Positions 1 through 9,897 are shown, counted from the stretch's first letter. The stretch is DNA of 64,000 bases from JAWPMT01 sp965601475 (GCA_965601475.1 OZ271832.1:5022001-5086000); one strand, 5' to 3'. Notes: a model not told the origin generated them from the sequence alone. Translations and numbers: made by a program.

Positions 1-1512
1 CAAGGGGGCCAGGGCTACCACATTGGCTATGGAAAAGTTGTGGAGACGCAGGGAGATGGTGGGTATACGCAGTATTCATTCTCGGGACAGACGGTTTTGC
101 CAGCAGGATGGTCAGCGTTGCGGGACGTGAGTGTGAGATCGGTGGATAGGAACGTTTGCTTACCGGATGACCCGGTCTTCCCATTTGTGCCTTTGCCCTA
201 TGATTTCAATAGAGGCAAGTTAATCTCCAAGAGTTACTATGATGTTGTTGGAAGTTTGCTGAGGCAGGAAGAATTCAGCTACACATATGAACCGCTACCT
301 GAAGTTACCTTCGCAGTAAGTGCTCAGGTTATTGCCTCCATTGGAAGTCTGTTGGTAACGGAAGATGGTGCGGAGGAGGTCACCAACAACGTCATTGTGC
401 CGCATTTCTATGAAATGAGATCAGAAAGATTGGTAGAATCGACGCAACAGGTTAGGAGTTATGACCCTGATGATGTTACCAACTATCAATCGTATACCAG
501 TACCACCAGATTTGACGGAGTTGGGCATAATCAAGCCACGAGTACTGTCACATTAGATGATGTCATTGGTGAGGAAAAGGAAGAAATCAAATATGCCTCT
601 GATCTGACAGCTTGTAGAGACGCCGAGTTTACCAGTTATGCCCTGTACCTAATAAATAAGGCTTCCCTGGACGGTGCCTACCAGACACAATGTGATCTAT
701 GTGATGCAGGTAACTACTCCGTAGTGTGTAACGATCTGGTCAATATTCATAGCAACAATTTACAATCGTGCGATGAGGGCGTCTTGCAGTGCCGCTTGGC
801 TGCTTATTTTCAATATCATTATGATCTAAATGAATTGCGCAAAACATATGTCTCTGATTTGCAGAGCCATGATGATGGAAGGGCATGTACAACAACTGGC
901 CTTTTGACCCCAAACCCCACGGGGGCTTTGTACTGGATGGAACGGAACAATCAGATCGGTCAGCCTGTCGAAACAAGGATATCCCGCAATGGGAAAGTTA
1001 TGGCGGCGAACTATTATGAGTACCAAGCCTATGGAAGCGGCGATGTACACCTCGACAAAGTCTACACCTTTGAGAATGCTTTTGGGGTGACGGACTTTGT
1101 TCCGGCAGCCATCTCCGGTAACTCCATACAGATTGACGCGGATTACAGTCCCATCCCGGAGGTTGACCTCAAGTTTGACAACGGCCAGGTGGTAGAGCGG
1201 ATTGACCGCAATGGCGTGATTACCGCTTACCTATGGGGGTACAATAACACGGTGCCCATCGTGGTGGCGGTCGGTGTGAATCACAATACGCTGAAACAGG
1301 CGTATGATGCGGATCCGACGGATTTCAGGAATAACAATAGTTTATCAGGAGCGCAGATCACAACCTATACCCACGACCCGGTGCTGGGGATCACCTCGGA
1401 GACCGGTCCCAACGGGATTACCAGGATCTATTCCTATGACCGGCTAGGCCGCCTGGAACAGATCAGAGACCAGGATCAAAACGTCCTGACACACTACGAG
1501 TACAACTATTAA
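1..1512 (+). CDS. RHS/YD-repeat secreted protein, 3' end only
   Basis: The reading frame is open from base 1, so this is the C-terminal part of a larger protein whose start lies outside the window; an apparent GTG start at 40 is an artefact of the edge. The last 50 or so residues contain YD-type repeats (SYDRLGRLEQI, then THYEYNY), the signature of RHS-like proteins. The middle carries an unusual cysteine-containing stretch at about 590-770. It stops 13 bp before the next, larger RHS protein, so the two are probably co-transcribed and may act as one surface or secreted system. The function is unknown. The family call rests on the C-terminal repeats and the neighbour. Confidence 0.75.
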   Translation, partial: QGGQGYHIGYGKVVETQGDGGYTQYSFSGQTVLPAGWSALRDVSVRSVDRNVCLPDDPVFPFVPLPYDFNRGKLISKSYYDVVGSLLRQEEFSYTYEPLPEVTFAVSAQVIASIGSLLVTEDGAEEVTNNVIVPHFYEMRSERLVESTQQVRSYDPDDVTNYQSYTSTTRFDGVGHNQATSTVTLDDVIGEEKEEIKYASDLTACRDAEFTSYALYLINKASLDGAYQTQCDLCDAGNYSVVCNDLVNIHSNNLQSCDEGVLQCRLAAYFQYHYDLNELRKTYVSDLQSHDDGRACTTTGLLTPNPTGALYWMERNNQIGQPVETRISRNGKVMAANYYEYQAYGSGDVHLDKVYTFENAFGVTDFVPAAISGNSIQIDADYSPIPEVDLKFDNGQVVERIDRNGVITAYLWGYNNTVPIVVAVGVNHNTLKQAYDADPTDFRNNNSLSGAQITTYTHDPVLGITSETGPNGITRIYSYDRLGRLEQIRDQDQNVLTHYEYNY

Positions 1513-1525
1513 ACCCTTGAAAACG

Positions 1526-4500
1526 ATGAAAGAATTAATCCAAGCATTGTCGAAAGGGTTTCTGTTGATACTCTTTCTTGGTTCAGCTGTCGCCCTGGAG
1601 GCACAGAACATCAGTGGCAATTTCAAAGTGCCCCCGAATAGCACGCAGACCTATACAATAGTATCCGGACTTCCTGATGACTGCTCAACGAGTACGGGCG
1701 ATTGTGTAACGATCAATGGCGTAACCATTTGTGAGCAACTAGGTGAACCCTACTGCCAGGACCCTTATGGTACAAATGATACAAGCTGCGGCAACCCCGA
1801 GTATGAGTATACCTGGAATGTAGTGGGTGGCCAGATCCTGGGCTGCGAGAGCACCCAGGTAAGGGTACAATGGGGGAGTGCCGATCCCGATGCCAGCATT
1901 TCCTATACTTCCGGCCCCACGGGCACCAAAACCCGGTCGGTCCAGGTATGTAACTATGTCAACCAGCCTACGATCAATGTATCTGACCTTTGTTTGACGA
2001 GTGTTACTACTACGTTGGCTGACCCTGCGGGCGCTACGGCTTATTGGTTGGACGATATCAATGGCCCCTTTACCACCACTGGTGGCAATGCCGCCAAGAC
2101 TTTCGATGAAGGTACACACACGGTGTATTCGGCAGCCCGGGATGCTTCGGGATGCTGGAGTACGGTAGTGAGTGAAACGTTTACCGTTTTTACAGCAGGT
2201 GACCTCAATATCAGTAATTCAGGGACCTTGGAGCAGGGCCGGTGCCCTGGTTATGACCCACCCACTATTCAAGCCACAGCCACCAGTACAGGTACGAAAT
2301 ACCGGTGGAAAGCCAATAATGTGGTGCTACCCAATTCGGATGTAAGGAACTACGATCCGGACCCCATCTTCGTGTTTACGACTTTCCAGCGGGAAGTCAA
2401 GGACCCCTGCGGGAACTGGGTAGGGACTGCGGGCTACTGGACCATCGACATTGACAACGTCGACCCTGGGGCCATTGAGATCAATGATGTAGACGCCTGC
2501 AGCACCTCATCAGGAAGAATCTTTTTGAGTACTGCAGATGCTGATGCCGGTATGGACCCAGTGCGTTACGAGTGGAACACCAACCTGAGTCCGAGCCACT
2601 ATAACATAAACAGTGGCGGGCGCACGCTGGAAGTACTCAGCAGTGCCCCTCCTGGGACCTACACGGCTACTCGGATAGCTTATAACAACAGTCAATCGAC
2701 GGCCTGTACAACTGGTGAACTGTCTAATTCTGTGACCTTCACCAAGACTGAACCCTTTGATGCGGGATCGATCACGCCTACCGACGGCTCAACAATAGAA
2801 CAATGTGATTCCGCTAATCCAGGTATGATTAACGGCACCCCGGGCGTCGGGGTGGATAGATATCGTTGGAAGCTGGGCAATACCGTATTGGTCAATGGCA
2901 CGGACATAGAGGATTACAATCCCCCTTCAACGAGCGTGGGCGGTACCTATACCCGCGAAGTACGTCGGGCCTGTGATGGCCAGTGGTTTCAGTCGGCTGG
3001 ATATCTGACGGTGAACCTGTCGGCGACGGTAGATCCTGGATTGATCTCAGGACCTTCGGAGGTCTGTGACCTGGATGGTGTGACCATCACTAATGACCAG
3101 GATGCCTCTGGCGGATCGATCAGTGCGATTACTTACAGTTGGACGACCGATGTTCCCAGCCAGTACATCACCAGCAACAGCACCAGCGCAAGATTGGTGG
3201 TGACGGCCGACCTTCCTGCTGGGGATTACTATGCAGAGCGTACAGCCAGTAATGGCGAATGTGATAATACCACCAGCCGGGTGAACTTCACCAAGAAATC
3301 TCCGGTGGGCGTTGGCACCATCAATGAAGACAATTCGGTCTGTGGTGAGGTTACCCTGAGCTATGTAGGCAATGGCACCATCTACTGGGAGTCCACGGCT
3401 AACAATTTCGATCAGACAGGTGATAAGGTGGTGACCAGTGCAGGAGACTACCGCTACAAGGTGCAACGCAATGGTTGTCTGAGTCAGGCCTATACCAATA
3501 CCGTGCAATCTTCGGAGATCAACAACTTTCCCGGAGTCTGGGTGGTGTTGCAGCCGGTGAAGTGTAGCAATGGTACCGGCATCACACTGGGCACCACCAA
3601 AGAAGAAGACCGCTGGTATGCTGATGCTACCACGACCAGCAGCCTGTCATCCACCAACTACGTGGTGGTTCCCGACAACGCTGTGGGAGCTACCTACTAT
3701 GTGGAGTCCACTACGGGGGCAGGATGTACGGCACGCTTTCCTTATGTGGTGGCCGATGTGGAGACGGTATTCTGTCGTCCCAATACTGTAGGAGAGAGCC
3801 GCACCATTACGGCATCCACACCTGCAGGAGCTCCCTGTGGCAATCCTACCGAATCTTTCACCTGGGACATCAAGCCTAATGGCTATGATGAATCGGCTAC
3901 GACCAACTCGATTAATATCAACCTAACCGAAAATGGTTTCCTGCGGGTGACGAGCACTTACAACTTTGAGTGTAATGATGGTGGCGGCACGATTGAAACG
4001 GGTCAGATTCCTGCCAGCAGCGATGTGATCATGGTCCGGGGGATTGTGAGTGCCCCCACTACAGGCAAAGCCTTACCCCAGGTAGCCTATGACTGTGATG
4101 AGGCTACCTTGTCTTACAATGGCGCCCCGACCAACCTTGAAAACAGCTACTACTGGCAGCTCACAGCCACAGGTGAATCTTTTGCCAATCCCACGACGCT
4201 GACGGTACAAAGCTCGGGTACCTACTATTTACGCAAATACAACATCTGGAGTGGCTGGGGAGGATCGCTGGCGGTGGAAGCCGAAGCTGCGCAGTGGATT
4301 GATTCCGAGATTACTGTCGAATGGGGCAATGACATTGACTATGCTTCTTGTCCGGGGACGATCGAGTATACTGAGCTGTTGGTGACCAGCAATGCCTGTG
4401 TGGACCTTTCCAACTACGAACTACAACGTCAGAAGTCGGATGGTACGTGGATCAAGGACAACAGTTCATGGGTGTCGAATGCTGGTGGGCTGACCTACCA

Positions 4501-7500
4501 GATACCCAGGAAGGAGTCAAACAAAACCTACCGGATGGGCTTGAAGTCAGGGGCCACGGATGAGCCAGCTATATCGGCTACCATGATACTTCCGGGCATT
4601 GCCCTCCCCACGACGATCCTGTCGGTGAGTGAGGTACCATTGGCTTGTAGTCTACCATTGGTCTCAGCCGTCGTCACGACGCTGGACGGATGCCAGATGG
4701 ATAAGTATGAGCTGCAAATGCTGGATGATCAGGGTAGCTGGTCCAACACCGGCGCGATATCCCAAAAAGTGGGACAATACTACCAGTACCAGGTAGACAA
4801 AGAAGTGGTGACCCGCGACTACCGATTGGTAAGCAAAGCCAACTCCATGGTGCTGGCCTCACCGGTTACGGTCCCGGCCTTACCGACAGGTACCTGGGAG
4901 CCAGCGTTCAAATCATCACGGGATAAAGCCTATGTGAAGACCTACACCCCGAGGGAACCCATGTCAGAATGTATCCAGTTCCGATTGGACCCGAATGAGG
5001 TGATGGAACAGATTGCCTATGTGGATGGACTGGGCCGGGTGGTCCAGGAGGTACTGCGCAATGGTACCGAACTGGATGCTTCCAATGTGGGCCAGGATGT
5101 GGTGAGCTTCTCGACCTATGATTCGGTAGGCCGAACGGAGAAGACCTACCTACCGTACCCGGAAACCGACAATGGGGGTACTTATCGGGCCAATGCCCTC
5201 ACCAACCAGGTGGCCTGGCAGACATCACGCTTCAATGCCAATGATGCCAACCATGCCTATGCGCAACCCATCTATGAAGCTTCGGCACTCAACCGGGTGA
5301 AGAAGCAGGTAGCACCAGGTAATGCCTGGCGGGAATCTACTAACCGAACTGTCGAAAACAGCTATAGTGTCAATGATGGCACTGAACAACTGCTGAGACT
5401 GGAAGTAAGGGCAGGTTATGACAGCGTGTTGTACGACGAGGTTTCAGGCTACTATGCTGCCGGAGAGCTGACCAAGGACATTGTCCAGGATGAGAACACG
5501 ACCCGACGAGGTATTGTGATCACCTACACTGACCCCAAAGGATTGGTAGTGGCCAAGCAGGTGAAGATCTCCAGCTCGGCCTATGCAACGACCTACTATG
5601 TCTATGACGACTTTGATCAGTTGAGGTATGTGATCCAACCTGAAGGCGCACGCCTCATGGAAGAAGATCCTGCCTATACCTGGGCCAGTGTCAATGATGG
5701 TACCTTCCGTCAGCAATGGATGTTCTCCTATGAGTATGATGCCCGCAAGCGTATGATCGCCAAGCGTGTACCCGGAAGCAGTTGGGTCTACATGGTCTAC
5801 GATCGCTATGATCGATTGGTACTGACCCAGGATGGTAATCAGCGCATCAGGCGCACCATCTCGACCAATGAAGACATAGACACCTATGAAGGCAGGTCTT
5901 ACAACGTAGATTCATCAGCAGTGCTATCACTGAAGCCAGGATTTACCTTCAAAGCCTCGGCGACGAAGTCTTTCAGCTCAAGTATCAATGGCAACCTGCA
6001 ATCCAATCCATGGACCTTCACCAAGTACGATTACCTCAACAGGCCGGTGATGACAGGTATTTGGAATAGTGGTGGCAGCCGACAGAGCAGGCAGGATGAT
6101 ATCGACGCTTTCTACGATGGAGGGGGAGACCGCTATGAAACCCATACTGGAGGTGGAGCCCTGGAAGGCTATACCAACCAGAGCTACCCCGATGTGGATG
6201 CCAGCCAGCTGCTGACGGTCACCTACTACGACGACTACAGCTTCATGGGCGAGACGATCCCTGCAGGCGCACTGAGCGAACCACAAGGGATGGTCACGGG
6301 TAGCAAGATCAAAGTATTGGGCTCAAGCCAATGGTTGACCACCACCACGTTCTATGATGATCGGGTACGACCCATCAAGACGGTGAGCGACAACCACCTG
6401 GGGGGACAGGATGTCATTGAGACCAACTACCGCAATGTGGTGTCAGGGTTGGTGGCCAGCACCTTGCGTACCCACGATGATGGCACGACCACTCATACGA
6501 TCGAAGAAGACTACCAGTACGACCACCTGGACCGACTGGTAAGGATTCGTCAGAAGCTTGATGGTGCGGCGGACTGGACCCGCCTTGCCAAGCACACCTA
6601 CAACGATGTGGGTGAGCTGATCGGGAAGAACCTGGGCAGCGGCGCACAAAATGTGGACTACGACTACAACATCCGGGGCTGGCTGACGACTGTGAATGAG
6701 GGTACGGCTTCCAGTGATCCCAATGACCAGTTTGGGATGGAGCTGCGTTACAACAACGCTACGGGCACTTCACAGTACAATGGCAACATTGCTGAGATGA
6801 CCTGGGTGAACAAAGGCGGCAGCAACACGGCAGCACAGACCTATGCCTACAGCTATGATCACATGAGTCGACTGACGGGGGCCACCTACACGGGATCAGG
6901 CAACCAGTCGGTAAGTGGCTTAAGCTATGACTACAATGGCAACATCCAGCAGCTGACGAGAGGCAACATTGATGACCTGACCTACAGCTACGCAGCCAAC
7001 CAGTTAGTGGCGGTGGAAGACGTTGTAACGGGAAATTCCGGCTTTGTGAATAATACCACAAGTGCCGAAGAATACGTTTATGACAAGAACGGCAACATGA
7101 CCCGTGATTTGAACAAGGGCATTAAGCTGATCAACTACAATTACCTTAACTTGCCTGAACTGGTGGTGATGGACAATGGTACGAACATAGCGTATACCTA
7201 CGATGCGGCGGGCATGAAGCTCAGCAAGGCAGTGAGTGGTGGTAAGTCTACCCACTACATTGCCGGCATCCACTATGAGCAGGAAGTAGGCGAGGGCGCC
7301 CCTGAGTTGGAGTTCCTGCAGCATGCCGAGGGCCGGGCCCTGTACGATGGCAGTGCGTTCAGCTACCAATACAACCTGACCGACCACCTGGGCAATGTCC
7401 GGGTAACAGTAGATGAAAGCGGCAATGCAGTACAGGGAGATGATTACTACCCTTTTGGGCTAACATTTAACTCCAGTGCGGTGAGTCCGGAGAATCTTTA

Positions 7501-8353
7501 TAAGTACAATGGTGTAGAGCAGGATCCAAACACCGGCATCTATGAGACGCTTTTCAGGGGCTATGATCCTGCTTTAGGAAGGTTTATGCAGATTGATCCT
7601 TTAGCAGACTTTATGCCTGGAATAAACCCTTACAACTTTGGTTTCAACAATCCTATTAGCATGATTGATCCAGAGGGATTAATGGGAAAAAACAAAGACA
7701 AGAACAAAAAGAGACGTAGGCGCAACAAAAAGAGAGTTCCTGTGAACGGGAAAAATGTGATAGTCAGGATACCTGGGGATGGTGGCCCAAAGAGTAAGGG
7801 CGGTAAGCCGAGGAAAGGAAAAGAAAAAGGAAAACCAAGCTCAGGCGGGACGAAAAAAACTGGCAGGGACTCGGATAGTGACTTCGATCCGACATATCCA
7901 TCCGTTCCAGATCCATCAAGTTTTGATTTTGGCTTCGAAAGAGGAGTACCTCAATTGGTGAACAGAGAAGAAAAACCAAGACCAAATCTGATAAATGAAA
8001 AAAAGGATTATCCTGTTTTCTTTGAACCGACACCGGGTAGGCATGTTGAAACACGTCCAGTTTGGGAGGAAGAACAATACACAATTCCCAGAAATGTTTT
8101 GGAAGGACTGATTATTCCGATAGTAAATTATTTAAAACAGAATAGTGGAATGACAGTTGATTTTCAGTTTCGAACGGCTGCAGATTTAGATAGTGCTCTG
8201 CCAAAAAATAAAAGTATGACGGGAAGAGAACTATTGAATAAAAGAATTGCGGCTTATGAAAAAGCATTTAGAGATTTAGGGATCGATCTTTCAAGGGTCA
8301 AAACAAATGGTGTACAAACAGTAAATAATCACCTTAGGATTATAATCAAATGA
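1526..8353 (+). CDS. DUF6443 / RHS repeat-associated core protein with variable C-terminal tip
   Basis: Very large (about 2,275 residues) exported protein. A signal peptide is clear (MKELIQALSKGF, then a hydrophobic stretch ending at ALEAQ). I chose the ATG at 1526 over an in-frame TTG at 1517. Residues about 30-1130 are tandem Ig/PKD-like modules. A DUF6443-like segment starts near residue 1135 (KTYTPREP, then YVDGLGRVVQEVLRNG). YD repeats follow, and the RHS core lies at about 1945-2050 (DHLGNVRVTVDE, YYPFGL, RGYDPALGRFMQIDPLA, ending NPISMIDPEGL). After DPEGL comes a 220-residue tip: a Lys/Arg-rich linker, then a region that faintly resembles an OmpA-like fold (GRELLNKRIAAYEKAFRDLGI). The tip is visibly more A+T-rich than the body, as expected for an exchangeable cassette. 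It overlaps the next gene by 4 bp. Such proteins are often polymorphic toxins or adhesins; no toxin activity can be assigned. Confidence 0.9.
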   Translation: MKELIQALSKGFLLILFLGSAVALEAQNISGNFKVPPNSTQTYTIVSGLPDDCSTSTGDCVTINGVTICEQLGEPYCQDPYGTNDTSCGNPEYEYTWNVVGGQILGCESTQVRVQWGSADPDASISYTSGPTGTKTRSVQVCNYVNQPTINVSDLCLTSVTTTLADPAGATAYWLDDINGPFTTTGGNAAKTFDEGTHTVYSAARDASGCWSTVVSETFTVFTAGDLNISNSGTLEQGRCPGYDPPTIQATATSTGTKYRWKANNVVLPNSDVRNYDPDPIFVFTTFQREVKDPCGNWVGTAGYWTIDIDNVDPGAIEINDVDACSTSSGRIFLSTADADAGMDPVRYEWNTNLSPSHYNINSGGRTLEVLSSAPPGTYTATRIAYNNSQSTACTTGELSNSVTFTKTEPFDAGSITPTDGSTIEQCDSANPGMINGTPGVGVDRYRWKLGNTVLVNGTDIEDYNPPSTSVGGTYTREVRRACDGQWFQSAGYLTVNLSATVDPGLISGPSEVCDLDGVTITNDQDASGGSISAITYSWTTDVPSQYITSNSTSARLVVTADLPAGDYYAERTASNGECDNTTSRVNFTKKSPVGVGTINEDNSVCGEVTLSYVGNGTIYWESTANNFDQTGDKVVTSAGDYRYKVQRNGCLSQAYTNTVQSSEINNFPGVWVVLQPVKCSNGTGITLGTTKEEDRWYADATTTSSLSSTNYVVVPDNAVGATYYVESTTGAGCTARFPYVVADVETVFCRPNTVGESRTITASTPAGAPCGNPTESFTWDIKPNGYDESATTNSININLTENGFLRVTSTYNFECNDGGGTIETGQIPASSDVIMVRGIVSAPTTGKALPQVAYDCDEATLSYNGAPTNLENSYYWQLTATGESFANPTTLTVQSSGTYYLRKYNIWSGWGGSLAVEAEAAQWIDSEITVEWGNDIDYASCPGTIEYTELLVTSNACVDLSNYELQRQKSDGTWIKDNSSWVSNAGGLTYQIPRKESNKTYRMGLKSGATDEPAISATMILPGIALPTTILSVSEVPLACSLPLVSAVVTTLDGCQMDKYELQMLDDQGSWSNTGAISQKVGQYYQYQVDKEVVTRDYRLVSKANSMVLASPVTVPALPTGTWEPAFKSSRDKAYVKTYTPREPMSECIQFRLDPNEVMEQIAYVDGLGRVVQEVLRNGTELDASNVGQDVVSFSTYDSVGRTEKTYLPYPETDNGGTYRANALTNQVAWQTSRFNANDANHAYAQPIYEASALNRVKKQVAPGNAWRESTNRTVENSYSVNDGTEQLLRLEVRAGYDSVLYDEVSGYYAAGELTKDIVQDENTTRRGIVITYTDPKGLVVAKQVKISSSAYATTYYVYDDFDQLRYVIQPEGARLMEEDPAYTWASVNDGTFRQQWMFSYEYDARKRMIAKRVPGSSWVYMVYDRYDRLVLTQDGNQRIRRTISTNEDIDTYEGRSYNVDSSAVLSLKPGFTFKASATKSFSSSINGNLQSNPWTFTKYDYLNRPVMTGIWNSGGSRQSRQDDIDAFYDGGGDRYETHTGGGALEGYTNQSYPDVDASQLLTVTYYDDYSFMGETIPAGALSEPQGMVTGSKIKVLGSSQWLTTTTFYDDRVRPIKTVSDNHLGGQDVIETNYRNVVSGLVASTLRTHDDGTTTHTIEEDYQYDHLDRLVRIRQKLDGAADWTRLAKHTYNDVGELIGKNLGSGAQNVDYDYNIRGWLTTVNEGTASSDPNDQFGMELRYNNATGTSQYNGNIAEMTWVNKGGSNTAAQTYAYSYDHMSRLTGATYTGSGNQSVSGLSYDYNGNIQQLTRGNIDDLTYSYAANQLVAVEDVVTGNSGFVNNTTSAEEYVYDKNGNMTRDLNKGIKLINYNYLNLPELVVMDNGTNIAYTYDAAGMKLSKAVSGGKSTHYIAGIHYEQEVGEGAPELEFLQHAEGRALYDGSAFSYQYNLTDHLGNVRVTVDESGNAVQGDDYYPFGLTFNSSAVSPENLYKYNGVEQDPNTGIYETLFRGYDPALGRFMQIDPLADFMPGINPYNFGFNNPISMIDPEGLMGKNKDKNKKRRRRNKKRVPVNGKNVIVRIPGDGGPKSKGGKPRKGKEKGKPSSGGTKKTGRDSDSDFDPTYPSVPDPSSFDFGFERGVPQLVNREEKPRPNLINEKKDYPVFFEPTPGRHVETRPVWEEEQYTIPRNVLEGLIIPIVNYLKQNSGMTVDFQFRTAADLDSALPKNKSMTGRELLNKRIAAYEKAFRDLGIDLSRVKTNGVQTVNNHLRIIIK

Positions 8354-8916
8354 CCAAAATGACTTTTTTCATTTTTTCATTTCTGCTTTCTCAATTGGCA
8401 ATTGGACAAAGTTTGAAAGAAGATAGCTTGGTTTATTGGAATGAAAGAGAGTTAGAATGGAAAGATTTCAATGTCAAAAACGGGCAATTAGATGAAATAA
8501 TGGGAGAAGCAACAGCATATTGTGCTGTCCTGGCCTCGACTTTTTATGAGGATAGTTGTTTGAACTATGAGGTCTATTCTGTATTCAATAGAAATCAATC
8601 TTGGGTTTCAGGGATCAAAAGTCTAGAATTGCTCAATCATGAGCAGCTACACTTTGATATAGTTGAGCTTTATTCGCGGAAGATAAGAAAGAGCATTGCA
8701 GAGAAGATAGCTCTTGGTTACAAGCGCGAAGATGTCGATATTGACATTAGAGCATTAATTAACCAAATACCTATGATTCAAGTTGATTACGATAATGAGA
8801 CTCTAAATGGTCAAGACGCTTACTTTCAAGAAAAATGGCTTAGTAAAATAAAAGATTCTTTGAATCAATATGACTCATTTTCTGCCCCGACTGGAAAGGT
8901 GTGTTATCCAGAATAG
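8350..8916 (+). CDS. Secreted DUF922-like putative Zn-metalloprotease, coupled to the RHS gene
   Basis: The 188-residue product has a signal peptide (MTKMTFFIFSFLLSQLAIGQ). The W..RELEWKDF motif near residue 28 and a HEXXH motif (HEQLH, residues 97-101) followed by FDIVELYSRKIRK match what I know of DUF922 Zn-dependent proteases of Bacteroidota. The ATG overlaps the RHS stop in an ATGA junction, so translation is probably coupled. It is A+T-rich like the RHS tip, which suggests both moved as one cassette. It could be a partner that processes the tip, a neutralising protein, or a separate envelope protein. The family call is fairly good; the role is inferred from position. Confidence 0.72.
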   Translation: MTKMTFFIFSFLLSQLAIGQSLKEDSLVYWNERELEWKDFNVKNGQLDEIMGEATAYCAVLASTFYEDSCLNYEVYSVFNRNQSWVSGIKSLELLNHEQLHFDIVELYSRKIRKSIAEKIALGYKREDVDIDIRALINQIPMIQVDYDNETLNGQDAYFQEKWLSKIKDSLNQYDSFSAPTGKVCYPE

Positions 8917-8966
8917 CCTTATAACGATCATAATAGCAACTGATGGCCAAAACGATGTGAAATTCC

Positions 8967-8992
8967 AGCTAGCGCGCGTTTGCAACGCGTGC
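8967..8992 (+). repeat. REP-like palindrome, copy R1
   Basis: A 26-bp element whose core CGCGTTTGCAACGCG can fold with CGCGTT pairing to AACGCG. Copies occur at 9057-9082 (one difference seen in the core), inverted at 9334-9358, and partially at 10877-10891. They flank a REP-associated transposase remnant. Confidence 0.75.
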
Positions 8993-9018
8993 GGATAAGA
9001 AAAGGCCCATGTGGCCCC

Positions 9019-9049
9019 GCCCTTGCAGCGATGCAAGGGCTTTTTTTTT
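9019..9049 (+). terminator. Rho-independent terminator after the RHS/DUF922 pair
   Basis: A perfect 9-bp stem (GCCCTTGCA with TGCAAGGGC), a 4-nt loop, and nine T residues. It lies about 100 bp downstream of the metalloprotease-like gene. A near copy with the same stem lies at 10913-10938 behind the orphan lipoprotein. Confidence 0.9.
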
Positions 9050-9056
9050 CATCTCC

Positions 9057-9082
9057 AGCTAGCGCGCGTTTGTAACGCGTGC
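9057..9082 (+). repeat. REP-like palindrome, copy R2
   Basis: Direct copy of R1 (8967-8992), 90 bp downstream and on the upstream side of the transposase remnant. Confidence 0.75.
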
Positions 9083-9104
9083 AATTGTCTATTAGCTTAG
9101 AGAT

Positions 9105-9332
9105 GTGTCGGGGAAGTACAAATTTGATAATCCCGAAGGTCCATACTTTGTGACGAGTACGATAGTGGATTGGATTGACCTGTTCACCAGAAAAGAAATA
9201 AGGTATGTGATTGTTGATTCGATCAGGCATTGTCAGCAAGAGAAAGGATTGGTGGTCCATGCCGGGTGCCTGACGCCCAGTCATTATGTTGGAGTCAAGG
9301 GATTGATCGATGTTGAGCTGCTTGTATCGTGA
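9105..9332 (+). pseudogene. REP-associated tyrosine transposase (RAYT, Y1/HUH family) remnant
   Basis: The frame begins at a GTG and reads KYKFDNPEGPYFVTSTIVDW then DLFTRKE, which is the conserved N-terminus of Bacteroidota RAYT-type transposases (Transposase_17/IS200-like). The HUH region expected at SHVHL reads SHYVG, and the frame stops about 13 residues later, so the catalytic Tyr and most of the protein are missing (75 residues against roughly 170-190 in the family). REP-like palindromes lie on both sides in opposite orientation (9057-9082 and 9334-9358). This looks like an internally deleted, non-autonomous element. Confidence 0.8.
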
Positions 9333-9333
9333 T

Positions 9334-9358
9334 GCACGCGTTGCAAACGCGCGCCAGC
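9334..9358 (-). repeat. REP-like palindrome, copy R3 (inverted)
   Basis: Inverted copy of the R1/R2 element, just after the stop codon of the transposase remnant. Together with R2 it brackets the remnant as terminal inverted repeats would. Confidence 0.75.
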
Positions 9359-9393
9359 GAGAGGAGTTTTTTTGAAAAACCGAGGTAAATAGC

Positions 9394-9795
9394 ATGAGAT
9401 TTTATAACTATTTTCTCTATCGTATTTACATGTTGTATACAGTGCAGTTGCGAGAAAGAAACGTGCCCTTGATGTATGTCTCTGCGGTTTCAACAATTGT
9501 CATTGGAAGCATTTTTTTCACGGTATATTCATTTTTCAAGTATCTGTTTTATTTACCCCCAATAGGATTGAGCATTTTCTTGGGCTTGTTGGCGGCAATA
9601 TGGATAGTCAATTACAATTTTTTGGTGAGGCCAAAGAAATTTCTGAACTACGGATTTACAACCGATAGGAGGGGTGGGATTGCTATTGTTGTTTGTATCG
9701 TAGTAAGTATAATCCTCTACATCACACTCGCGAACAAGAGCCGAGAAAGAATTTTCTCTGAGCAAGAGAAGGCTAGAATGGAAAGATTTCGGTAA
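9394..9795 (+). CDS. Small membrane protein, three predicted TM segments
   Basis: The 133-residue product has hydrophobic segments at about 28-48, 52-73 and 94-112 and a charged C-terminus (RERIFSEQEKARMERF). I recognise no family. It sits between the RHS/DUF922 pair and the orphan RHS tip and is followed by a hairpin terminator at 9898-9929. That position is compatible with an immunity-like protein of a lost RHS tip, but nothing in the sequence proves it. The ATG at 9394 is 36 bp after the R3 palindrome. Confidence 0.65.
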   Translation: MRFYNYFLYRIYMLYTVQLRERNVPLMYVSAVSTIVIGSIFFTVYSFFKYLFYLPPIGLSIFLGLLAAIWIVNYNFLVRPKKFLNYGFTTDRRGGIAIVVCIVVSIILYITLANKSRERIFSEQEKARMERFR

Positions 9796-9860
9796 GACTT
9801 AAACCACCCGGATTTGCAACAAAACACTGGACATATAGTCAATAGCAATCCATCACCCCG

Positions 9861-9883
9861 ACTAGCGCAAGCGTCCGCTTGTG
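9861..9883 (+). repeat. Second REP-like family, left copy
   Basis: A 23-bp element with core GCGCAAGCGTCCGCTTGTG that can fold on itself. An inverted copy with two differences lies at 10067-10089. The pair flanks the HTH-regulator remnant. Confidence 0.65.
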
Positions 9884-9897
9884 ATTGAAGAAAAATG

